A stretch of 64,000 nucleotides of DNA, from the NCBI GenBank assembly GCA_037954325.1, contig JBBMNZ010000021.1, positions 12,756,116 through 12,820,115 of the forward strand, read 5' to 3'. Position numbers and translations under genes: made by a program. How positions within the stretch are numbered: the stretch's first letter is position 1; every line of letters begins with the position of its first letter. This stretch comes from Fistularia commersonii. Taxonomy: Eukaryota; Chordata; Actinopteri; Syngnathiformes; Fistulariidae. Under the pieces are notes generated by a model, which saw only the letters and a list, made by a program, of their open reading frames with translations, was not told the origin of the DNA and ran no database searches. Positions 38,801 through 50,907 of the stretch are shown here, piece after piece.

Positions 38801-41612
38801 TTTTTTTAGGTTAAAGATAGGTTTTTATGGTTGCCGGCGGCTGAATGGCTGAACGGCTGAATTTCGACTCGGTCTGAACCTGGTCACAGTTCCCCCTTCA
38901 CATTTTGCAAGTTTTAAGAAGGCCGCGAGACCCGAGAGCATTTAGCGACACCGTTTTTTCGTGATAGCCCGTGGCTTTATGGGGATGTCAGTAAAATGGA
39001 GGACAGCGTAAGACAAGCTGCGTTTCTGCAGAAACTCTCATTAGCGACCACATGTACAACACCTTGGGATGAATAAGAAAAAGCCTTCCTGGAAAACACC
39101 TGCTGGCATTTTCTTTGGGTGTTTTATGAATAACAGTCCAGTGAGCAGGGAGAAATAGAAGGGTGGGGGAATATCCAAACCAATTTCATATATTATACCA
39201 GACTCTGCCTGTGTGATCTATACAGATTAATAATACAGAAGCTCACTGCGTTTTTTTTTTTCCCACTTTGAAATACCAACTACGGGGTAGAGCGTGATTT
39301 AAAGACTCTCTGAAGAAGATATTGGCTCACGACAATGCAAGTTATTGCTGAGCCAGAATACCAGAGAGAGAAAATAAAGCAAAAAATGGAAAGGTGCAGT
39401 GTATTTGCTTTTTGGTTTAATATCACCCTGTATAAAAACTGATAATTTGGCCATTCGGTTCACAAGAAGCTGCTTTTGTCCTACACCTCTTTAATATGAC
39501 AGAAAAATACAAGTCGGACTCATCATCTGCACACCCCTTTTTTTGATTTTTTTAAAGTTAATAATACATTTTTTTTTGTTACTAAATAGATAATTTATAA
39601 TAATAATAACAATGATAAATAGGATATTGTTGATATTATTATTATTAAGGTTTATTGGAGGTCTGGCTTTGTCAGAAATGTATAACTTCAGCTATAATAA
39701 TAACAACAACAATAATAATAATAATGATAACATAATTGTTATCATTCCTCAGCTTTATTGGAGGTTGAGCTTTGTCAGAAATATATAACCTCAGCTATAA
39801 TAATAACAATAATAATAATCATCATCATGTAATTATATAATAATAATAATAATATTTTTTTATTATTATTCAATATTATCATTGTTACGCTTTATTGGAG
39901 GTCGCGCTTTGTCAGAAATGTATAACTTCACCTATAATAATAATAATAATAATACAAATATTATTATTATCATTCCAAAGCTTTATTGGACATTCAGCTT
40001 TGTCACAAATACACTTAATCTATAATAATAATAATGATAATAATAATAATAACAATTATTATTATTATTATTATATTTTTTATTATTATCATTATTATAA
40101 AGTTTTCATTCATTCATTTACCCATCATTTACACCGCCTATCAGGGTCCCGGGGCTGCCATCGTGCGAGGGTCAGGGTTCACCCTGCACCCGAGATTAAC
40201 CATCATTCACTCACTCATCCACGCGCTTTGTGCGTAACAGCTTTTATTTTATGTCCGAGGGAGTTATTCCCTCCAAAGTTATACATTTCTGACAAAGCCC
40301 GACCTCCAGTAAAGCTTATTCTACACGCACTTAATGCAGTTTCACTCCACTCGTCTTGGAATGCACCGTGCCGACGGTGCGCTCGCTTCCTCCTTTCCTG
40401 TGTCACTGCGAGTCCGCGCTCATTCAGAGGCACGTATGCAAAACAGAGATGGTTTCACAATAAAGTAGCGCTCTGGAAATGGCGTCTTAATGACTCGGCT
40501 GCGCTCTCCTCACCGCGCTCTCCTCGCCGCGCTCTTCGCCAGCAGGCCCGAGTCACGCCGGCCTCTTAATTGGGGTCCTGATGTCAACTAAGCTCATCAT
40601 ATATATACGTCTTTTTCTCTCTCATGTCGTCTTGTACTTTCGCTCGCCTTCCATTCATCTCGGGTTGAACCGGCGCCGATGAGCAAACATGCCTTCTGCG
40701 CGCGCGCCGGCGTGCACTTAGAGCGCATCAAACATGAAACGCCTCACATCCAATTATAGATTTGAGGCAAAAGATCTCAGCAAAGGCTTAATTGGTGGAG
40801 AAACATCACTCTTCCACCCCCCCGGCCCAGTTCCTGTAGCTATTCCCCCATCGCGAGATGTACGTTCCCACCCATTTGCCTGCATGAAGATGGGAGCCAA
40901 TCCCAGAGGGGCGCCGACGCCTCCATACGTGCTGGATACGGCAACCGTGCGCAACCGTACGTGCGCCCTCTCCCCCTCCCTTTACTCCCATTGTCTGTTT
41001 CACACCGTCGAGTGTGAGCGTAGATCAGCCTGCGACGCTGCCAATGAAAATATCTAGCATGTGTTTGTGCTCGGCACCGGCCAAGAGTGTGATGAATGAT
41101 CCGGGAGACGGAAAAAAAAAAAAAAAAAAAAAAACGTGAACACTCGGAGCGACCTCGCCGGGTTCTTATTTAATCTGCTCGGTCTGGTTAATGGACACGG
41201 AGGATACAGGGGTCGGCTTTTAAAGCGCACAGAACATTCCGGTGCTACAAGATGAGCCGCCTTGAAACACGGCAGCCCGTGATTTATAACTTCAATCAGG
41301 ACTCTGTTTGGTGATACGTTTTTATTTATGTAATCTAATTAAGCCGCTTTAATGAGCAAATTTCTCCTGCCTATTTCCCTGCATGTCCTCAGATGCCTCG
41401 ATTATTCACTAACCCCCCCTTTTCTTGTCAAGGTATAAATATATTTTTTTTTTCTCCCGCATTGATTGATGCGTGCAGGTGTTGGATGCTGCATTTTGCC
41501 ATAACACACCTGCTTTGCTGCCTTTTGTCAGCAAATACTAATTTTGGCATTGACTTATTTTTAAGTGCATCATCTCAACAGCCCCCGCAAGTCGATCATT
41601 CAATTTTATAAA

Positions 41613-41645
<33 letters not shown>

Positions 41646-41802
41646 GTCTTCCCGTCTTCTCGTGAGACCAAGCCGCCGCCGCGAGGAACACGACGTCATT
41701 TGCGCTCTGTTGAAGCCAATCGGTTGTGGAGCAATAAGAGCGAGGTTGAGAGGCCGGTTTGGATGATGTCATTGGTAGGATCACAGGGAAGATGAAGCAA
41801 TG

Positions 41803-41833
<31 letters not shown>

Positions 41834-44800
41834 ACCAACAGATTCATGAGTCATCAATCAGCGGTGACACACTCGTCCCCATTGGGCATTCAGGGCCTTG
41901 CACCGGCAAAATAAGAGATGGACCTTTTCTCCCCTCCCACGGAGCCGATATTGCAAATTCGAGAACCAACTCAAAAGGGTTTTGCTAACGTCACTGCAAT
42001 TTTATGAACGCCCCTCCCTTCCTCCCCTCCGCCATGATCGGTTAGCTGGATGTCTTCTTTAAATAAATGAATAGCCGATCCGCTTAAGACAACAGCGTGA
42101 GCTTATATGCACGGTACTCCGAGGTACGCTTACCAGGGAAGGCGTTTCGACACGTATCGCACAAGAGGGTGTATTTCTTCCTGTTTATGTGTGTTTATTT
42201 CCCCCCTTCCATCGCCGTTTGAAAGGAATTCATTGTACCCTTGAAGACAGACAGGAGTTTAAGATGTGTGTTACGTTTGCCCGGGCTGGATGCGGGCCCT
42301 AAAGAATCTGAAAAGCGGATCATTGCCACTCAAGCTCCCTCCTATCGGCATAATGGCAGCCAAGTGCACCGGTAGCTCGTAAATGCCTCCTGTCAAAAAG
42401 CACTTCACGATCATTGTTATTTGAGGATGCGCACAGGCAGACGCAATGTCCACCACCGGCGGGCGTGCACGTCCGCGGAGCTGGCATAGCCCGGGACAGG
42501 CCGGCGCGCGCCCGTTCGGAAAAAAGATAAACGTTGATGACTGGTCCCCTGCACAGATCAAGGCAGGAAATCAATTCGCTGAATGGGAGAACGCCTTGTA
42601 TTTTTTTGCCCATTTTGCATTAAAAAATTCCGCTGACTTACGCGTTCCGGTGGCACCGTAACGAACGGCATGGCGGCGGCGGCGGCGGCGGAGAGGAATG
42701 ATGGAGGAGCGGCAGAACCCGCTTCCCAGCGCCGTTTTTCGGGTCACGAGAGTGAATCACAGCGTTGCACCGGGGGCAAGGAGAGCCTTTCGCAATCCTC
42801 GTCGTGTTTACACCGCCATAGATACCGGATGAATCGTGAATCTTTTTGTTACCATGACGATACGCTGCAGATAATCTACAGCCAGGTCCCTCGGGTGTGT
42901 AGATGTGTGCGATGGGAGGGATTTCTCCCCCCTCTTTATTTAAAGGCCACGTGAGGCACAGTGTGGGAGGGAAACATGAAACATGACCTTCCTCTCTGGA
43001 GGAATGTGTGAAGAATATCCCATAATTTAATTGTCCGTATTCATTTATTTTTCTTCGAGGTCACCGCAGGTAGCGAGGCCTCCCCCCCCCCCCATCCTGA
43101 ATGTCGCACCGGAGGTGATATACAGCTGTGAACCAACCGGCTGTCACAGGTGTACGTGCACACAGCTGATGTGCAGTCACTGTACAGCGGAGAACGCCTC
43201 GCCACAACAACCGTTGCTTGGATACCGTTTTGTCAGTCCCCCCCCCCCCCCGCTGTCATCGCGCACTCTCTTTCGCCATGGCGACACACGGACCCGGCTG
43301 TTGGAAGCCATCACTCCCACCTGATATCCAGACGGCGCGCACGTTTACGGGAAGCGCAGTCTGCATTTAGCGATTGTTTCCTCGCTCTCGGTGGTTCCTG
43401 GATGTTGATGGAACCTGCAGTGGAGCCGGTGGTGTTGTGTTGCTCTCCGGTCTTGGATATTATTGATTTGTAAACATCTCAGCTCAAAATGTCTTATTTT
43501 GACAAATTAGAAACAAAATCCACTGACCTACTTGGCTTCATCAAGACTTATATCAGTCTAGCGTCTGTTGTAGAAATGAGGCTTTAGGCTTTAGCTAACT
43601 ATTGAAAGTAAATGGTGTTTTTTTGTTTTTGTTTTTTTTCTAAATACATGCTAGTGCAAAACAAGCACAATTTAATTACCGTCATTTCCGGACTTTTGAG
43701 CGCACCTCAATATGAGCCGCACCGGCTAGCCGATTGCTAACTCGGGCTTCCTCCTGCGCGCTAAAACAGTCAAAGTCGTCTTCTTCGGTGTCGGAGTTGA
43801 ACGGACTCAGAATTTCCCGGTCATTTCATCGGTCCAATGTGACGAGGAGAAATGTTTTAGCGGCGGGAAGCTCGTTAGCCCCCCCCAAAAAAGTCCATAT
43901 ATTAGCCGCGGCGTTGTTTACGTGAAATTACGGGATTTCAAGTTTACCAGTGTCCTCATATGTCAGAATCCACCGCACCTTTTTACCATCAGAGCGTCAA
44001 ACTCTCCCCGGCTCCCAGCGGCGACGGCAACTCAGAGCAACTGTCGTTCCGGTTTCGTCGACACGCGTGTTCCGTCTCGGGGCGTCGCGCCCTCGCGCTC
44101 GAGTTGAATTGCCACGTAGAAAATCAAAGAAAACATCGAAGTCGACAGTCGAACGCGTTAAAAAAAAACCACGGAGACCCGATGCGACCGGATTACCGGC
44201 GAGGTCGGTTTTTATCGTCAACTCCGCGTCTGGTGGAAGATCCGGCAGCGTCCCGAGATGATTTGACGGGCAACATCAGCAAATGGATTTGCGGCACAGA
44301 AACGAGGGATCGTGAAAACGACCGAGCCGGAACTTGACTGACGGCGCTCTTCGCCCGGGGAGAATACATCATGATTGACGGCGCGCTTCTGCATCTGCAT
44401 CTGCATCCGCGTGTGTTTAACGGCATCGCCGCATCCGCCCAAATGAATGATCCTTATTGATCGGTGGGAGGGAAAGGTTAGAAAGGGAAACGGAGAGAGA
44501 TGAAGGGGAGGAGGGAAAAGGTTAGGAGAGGAAGGGGGGGGTTGAAAAAAGAAAGGGGGGGAGGAAAAAAAAAAGCTGCAGACGTGACACAATTGGAGCT
44601 GTCAGTTGTGAATGAACCCAGATTTCTGAGAGATGAAGAACACCACCGTGCATTGGCGTGTGTGTGTGTGTGTGTTTGTGTTGGCTTATTTGCACGTCTT
44701 TAAGATCTCCTCCTCTCGTTTCCTCAAAGGAGAAGGTTCGCCCCAGCCTCGCCACACGTGTTCCACACCGCCTCAAAATGAAATTTTTGTAGCGCCGATC

Positions 44801-46044
44801 GCTCGGATGCAACGCGGTGAATATCATAGGGGTGAATAGACTCGGGGATAAAAATAAAAAAAAAAAAAAGCTTCACGTCTTTGTTTCGTTCCCTCTCTTG
44901 TAATCATCTCCGTTACTTCGCCCAACTGCTGCCGTGCACAGCTGACGGAGGGGGGGGGGGGTTTAAAGAGAACATATCTGGCTCCATCAAGGCTTTGTCG
45001 AATCTCTGTCAGCCGCCCGGCTTTCTTTGTGTGCTTTTCTGTGATGATATTTCTGGTCACTGATCATTCATGCAGAGACCTCACTGTCATACTTAAAGCA
45101 CACTTCCATTTGTATTACGAGAGGCCTACAAAGAAGTCTGTCGGGTGTGTGTGTGTGTGTGTGTGTGTGTGCATGGCTGCATGGGTGTTTACTAGCATGT
45201 GGGGGCGTGTGGGAGACTGAGAGAGAGAGAGAGGAACAGAAAGAGGGAGGGTGATGATGCTGAAGGAAGAAATGGGAGGGAGGATAGTGTGTGTGTGTGC
45301 TGAGGTGAGAGAGGGAGAGAAGGGGGAGAAAAAAAGGAAAAGGCAGCAGGGAAGGGAGAGACGAGGAGGAGGAAGAGTCGAGCGCCTATAGATGCTGGAG
45401 CCTTCGACGGCGGAGCGCGGTGCTCGGCGGACGCAGGAAGATGGTCTCAGTAAGAGGGGAACTGACGGTTGCCTATAATTTAATGTTCAATATCTTGGAC
45501 TCCTTCTCCATGGGTAATACCACGGCCAGGAAATCCAGAGCACAGCTTGCTTCGCTCCTCTCTACCACTCTTCTGCACCCTCTTCTCCTCACTTTATTAT
45601 CCGGCTTAGTTGCTCCTCGGGATTCTCTCCGTTCCACTTTTAACTCTCCCTCCCCCCTCCTCCTCCTCCTCCTCTACTTCTTCCGGCTCCCTCGACGCCG
45701 GCAATGCATGCGCCGCCGTCGGGTAGCCGGGGGTCCGCCGAGCGCCGGGTTCGCCCTCGGGGGCGGGGGGTTGTGTGTCGGGGGTGGGAGGACGACGCTC
45801 TTCCGCTGCGCCAGTCAAGCCGAGCGCCGGCCGCGGCAGTGATGCAGATAGATTGCGCTGCCTGCCTCCAACCCCCCCACCCCCCCCATCCCACCCCTCC
45901 ACGCCACCCACCTTCTCGCTCCACACCCCCTCAGTAAACGCCAGCCGCCGATGAGCGAGCGAAAGAGCCGAGCGGAGGAATCGGAGGAGAGAGGAAGAGA
46001 CGAGGGCTAGACGAGCACTGTTCTGACATTGTTTTGGAGTCCAT

Positions 46045-46080
<36 letters not shown>

Positions 46081-49000
46081 TAATTCCTCCTCTGGCTTCC
46101 TCCACCTTTCCATTTAGATGATTTTTTTTTTTTCTAGCATGGAATATATTTCATAACTCCACCGCTAACCATCTCTTGTTTTTTTTTCTTCTCCCCGTTT
46201 GGCTCCACAGGGGTGGCACCTGCGAAGAAGAGTCCAAAACTGGTAAGAAGCTGTTTTTCCTCCCTCCCCCGCCTCCCGTCCCCACTTTCCGTCATTAGTC
46301 GTTTTCCCTCTTCGCCAACTCTCGTCCGCGAGGTCGCGCCTTGTGCAGGTGTTGTGGGTCCGCCGGTGCACGGGAGGGGGGAGGGATGCTGTGCAGTGCA
46401 TCGCCGTGCGGGGGCGGCGCCCCTCGTAGCTCCACGGTATCCTCACCTCCTCCCGTCCGGTGGTGGTGGCGGCGGCGGTGGTCGTCGTGGGGCCGGGAAC
46501 CCCGTTTTTCCTGCGGCCCCGCCGGATTCACCTGTCAATTTTGTTTTTTGCAGGATGATTTTGAGCTGGCTCCTCCGTACAGCGATTACACTAGGAGGGT
46601 ACGTTGATGCCGTTTAAATCCAGTTGTTTTTTTGTTTTTTTTGTCGATGAGGTGTGGTGATAAAGGTGCTGGCAGAGGTTGAACGTTACTAAGTGGAAAT
46701 GTTTGGAGCTTCCAGGTGACTGTGTTTTGCATCCAACTCTCCTAAGCTTTGCTTGAGTTTTTTTTTTTGTTTTTTTTTAAAAAAAGCATTAAGTTCTTTG
46801 GGTTGGTTTCTTTTCCTGCATAATAAACAGTGGATTTGGAAGAGAGAGCCGTCCGTGCATCCGTTAGCAAATAGCGAAGCACGTCGGGGATCTAAATTCA
46901 AGCGAAGATGCTCCGAAACACACATCGGAGAACGAGCGGATCGGCTGTTGGTTTGAACACCCTGCACGGATTCCACGTGACTTCCTGTCAGACGTCACCG
47001 CGAGTGCTCGTACGCGCCAGCAGGCGGCGGTAGCGTTTACCCCAAAGTGAAAAACCCGGAAGATATTAACAAAGCTTCATTCCTCCTCTGCTATTTGTTG
47101 ATCCAAGGGATTCTTCTCGAGAACGCGGTCCGAGTCGCGGCGATGGTCGGCTCGCCAACGCTTTACTCGCCGCATGTTTTATCCGTTGAAGGTCACCGGC
47201 TAATCAGAGTCCTTGAAAATCGAGCGTCCGGAAAGACCTTGTTTACATCAGGCATTATAGCGCGATACTTTTATCCTATTATTTTTAACACTCTTAAATG
47301 CATGTTTTCCGTCTGGCGAGCAGCATCGTGCCTTTGGCCTCTGTGAAAACCGAATTCCGCCTCAGGGGAAAGATGGTTGAATATCGAATCACTTTAGAGG
47401 AGTTTGAATGTGATTTGGTTTAATCGTCAATCATTTGTGATTTAGATATGGTATCATTTCATTTGGATGATTGAAGCTAGCATGTGGTGTTCGCCATGGT
47501 CTCCATTGGAGTATATCTATAATTAAATAACCAATCAGTGGGGGTTTCTTTGTCATGAATGAAGTGGCGTCATTGCTTTTGTTTGGTTTATTGGCCTTTT
47601 ACTCAGACCTTTACCAGCCTTGGCTAAAGAAAAGGCCGAGGGCCACCTCTGACATTTGGTTCAAAGCAACGCTGATACAAGACCACGTCGTACCTCAGGG
47701 TCGACATCGGCGTCCAGACGCCTCGGTTTGTTGTCTTCAGAAACCGACTTTCAATAACATTAACCCAGAGCCGGCCGGGATGGATTTTGCGTAGATCCCA
47801 CCCGACCCCCCCACTCTTCCAATCTTCCGTCTACTTAATAAGTTATCGGAGCGGCAGAAGCCAGTGTGTTAGACCCGTCTCAGGGCGCAGAAGGGGAACA
47901 TGCTGACTGCAGAAGGTCATATCTAATAGATCCATCAAGAGGAAGATTTGTTTTCATTTGAAATGGAAATAGGATTCGGAGTCCGTGTGCCACTGAAGAC
48001 GGGGGGGGAGGGGGGGGGCGACGACGACGACGACAAAAGAAACGTTGTCTCCTCGGTCAATGGGGGTGCCATCTTGTCTGATGGAATGGAAGTGACCGAA
48101 AGAAAAAATTGCAGCGGGGGTGTATAAGCTATGCGGTGTGACTGCTCACCCCTTACCAGGCCGGCGCCGGTGACTAATTACATGGCCATTGATTTTTACT
48201 TCACCACAGTATGCTTTAAGCATCGGAGCCAGATGCACGGCTCCGACTTAATATTTGCTAAAGCGTCATCTTCTTTTATGTCTAACAAGGATGATGAATA
48301 TAAACATGAATTCCAGAGGTGTTGAGGGCGGATTCGGAGAGTAATGAGCCTGAATTGATTGAAGATATAGCCGCACTGAAGGCCAAACACTTTGATATTT
48401 GAGAGCCGACCAGCTGCCTCCCCGCGCCGCTCTCTTCTCGGTGTATTTTAGTCCACCGCATTCAAAGAAGCGGGCGTTCGTGCGTTGGATCTGTTGTCAT
48501 TTTCGCTTACCGTCTGAAAATATCTGCCCTTATCCCTTTTCTGTCATTAGTTTTCTGTTTTTTTGTTGTTGTTGTCGTTAACGCCGCAGGCTAAGTAAGA
48601 CGATAGACCTATAAAGAAAGAGAACACAACCATTATGGGGAAGATTTTCTACTTGTATTTTGGGGTGTACTTGCACTCCAGCGCGGGATTGTATATGCTT
48701 TACCCTTCACAAACACGACCGCCCTCAAACCCTTGAGCTGCTGCTTAAGTGCCCATGTTATTGAGAGGCCGGCGGCAATATATATAAGGGTTCTCCATTA
48801 TCGGCGCCACCCATAAATTTCTACTTTCATTTCAAAGTCTTTAACTCACTTCAGCGGGAACCGCAGGTCTTTTTTCATTGTTTAACAGAAGTGATGGATA
48901 TTCAATGTTTGACTCCCTGTCCTCCACGTACGCTCCAAACCCAAGAATACACAGCCTCTTTTTTTTTTTCCTTTCTAGCGTGATTATTTGGGTGGCATAA

Positions 49001-50847
49001 CCGTAGTCTAATCCACACGAGTCGAGTCAGATTTTGTTTATATGGCGCCAAATCGTTTGTCTGGACCGTAAGATGATTGACAGAATCCCAACGTTCCCCG
49101 AGGAGCGGGCGCTTTGGCGACAGCGGCGAGGGGAAAAACTGCTTTTCGCCGGACGGATCCGTATCAATGTCGGCAGCCTTCTGCCTCGACCGGTCGTGGA
49201 AAAGGAGGAATGAGGTCGCGAGGGATCGCCGCAAACGATATATCGCTGCTAATAGCAGTTTCAAGGCGACAGCTGAAACGATGTTCATATTTGATTTGAG
49301 ATTCATAAAAGAAATCCGAATGTGATAGTTGCGCCCCCTTGCGTCTTGTGAAATGAAGATGCGAGGCCACATCTCGGGACAGGATCGGGAGGAACGATTT
49401 CCTAATCTTTCAAATCAAAAAATGCAGCCGTATTCACATTTTCCCCTTCTCCTCTCTGGAGCCGCGACCCGCTTCTCCGCCGCCGAGCGTCGCGCTGACC
49501 TTCTTTTGTCTCCACCCGTCCGCCGCTTCTCACTTCGGCCCTTTGTGTTCGCCGATGTTCCCGACAATGCCGTCCCCGCGATGCCGAACGTTATCGATCT
49601 GCCTCTCCAACAGCAGTTGTCCAGGAAGGACAGTCAGAGCAGCTCGCAGCACAGCGTCTCCAGCCACAGGAGCGCTCACGCCGACTCGCCGGTGCACCCG
49701 TCCCTGGCGCCGCCGCACAGCGAGAGCGCCGCCCCGCCGGCCCCGTCCCAGCCCTTGCCAGGCCTGCCGCCCCAGGAGTCCCCGGCAGACGGAACCATCC
49801 AGAGAAAACCGGACCCCTTTAAGATCTGGGCCCAGTCCAGGAGCATGTATGAAAGTAGGCGTAAGTATTATATTTGTTGGTGGCGGTTGGATGAGGGATG
49901 CATGGGGGTTTTTGGCTCCGCGGTTTAGTTAAACGGTACATTCTGGAAGAGGATTTGGAGGAATTGCTGTGAGTAGTTGTCTTATATTCCTAAAGTGCAC
50001 CATCCATGCTCTTTTCCAACCCGTGGTTTTAATTCACACCTCAGTAGAATAGCTTTGATTGCTTTGCATATGAAAAATGATCCCAAAAATGAAAATTAAA
50101 AACGCTTATTAATCTGTTCGGCAGACAGCGTCTCCCTATATCCTGAGCGTGCTGAGCCTGGCTCAGATGAATGCACAAGAGATACACACACACACAAATA
50201 TATACATATATATATATATATATATTTATAAAAATCTGCTCATATTTTAACACAGGGCAGATTATGAGAAAGCATAATAGGTCACCTTTGATTAAGTGTA
50301 ACCCCTTACACCTTATACATGTCCTCTTTTCTGATGAATGATTTCTTCATTTGGTGGTCGGCCTCTATATATATATATATATATGTATGTATGTGTGTAT
50401 ATATATATATATATACACTGCTCAAAAAAATAAAGGGAACACTTAAAAAAACACATCCTAGATCTAAATGAATGAAATATTCTTATGAAGTACTTTGCTC
50501 TTTACACAGTTGAATGTGCTGACAACAAAATCACACAAAAATGATCAATGGAAATCAATTGTATCAACCCATGGAGGTCTGGATAAGAATCACACTCAAA
50601 ATTAAAGTGTAAAAACAAACTCCAGGCTGATCCAACTTTGATGTAATGACCTTAAAACAAGTCAAAATGAATCGGTGTTGCTTCCTGAGTGGACACTATG
50701 ATTTCACAGAAGTGTGATTGACTTGGAGTTACATTGTGTTGTTCAAGTGTTCCCTTTATTTTTTTGAACAGTATATATATATATATATGTATGTATGTGT
50801 GTATATATGTATGTGTGTGGGTGTGTGTATCAATATGTGTGTGTGTG

Positions 50848-50907
<60 letters not shown>

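Larger units (their letters stand above)
37661..46210. other. intron 10 of the visible gene
   Basis: 8.55 kb, the largest internal intron. It holds CA/GT microsatellites (37998-38027, 38331-38364, 41803-41833, 44658-44680, 45145-45171), a LINE-like tail (38478-38812), a minisatellite with an inverted unit (39596-40318), an A run (41109-41132), a T run (41619-41645), an inverted-repeat element (43679-43933), a GCG-triplet run (42670-42692), purine-rich blocks and a CpG-rich block with a possible first exon (45380-46010). 38820-39590 and 40570-41100 show no gene. Confidence 0.85.

Noticed and set aside
39895..40569. 224-codon plus-strand frame
   Set aside because: It is built from AAT/TAT repeats, minisatellite units and a cattcat repeat fragment.
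45420..45926. Frames of 77-140 codons on both strands in the CpG block
   Set aside because: Composition-driven; the only part with supporting signals is the three-codon exon ending at 45449.
49500..49613. Extension of exon w13 upstream (peptide VPDNAVPAMPNVIDLPLQQ)
   Set aside because: The frame is open and looks protein-like, but there is no AG acceptor from 49488 to 49611, so the segment fits an AG-free pyrimidine-rich acceptor region better.
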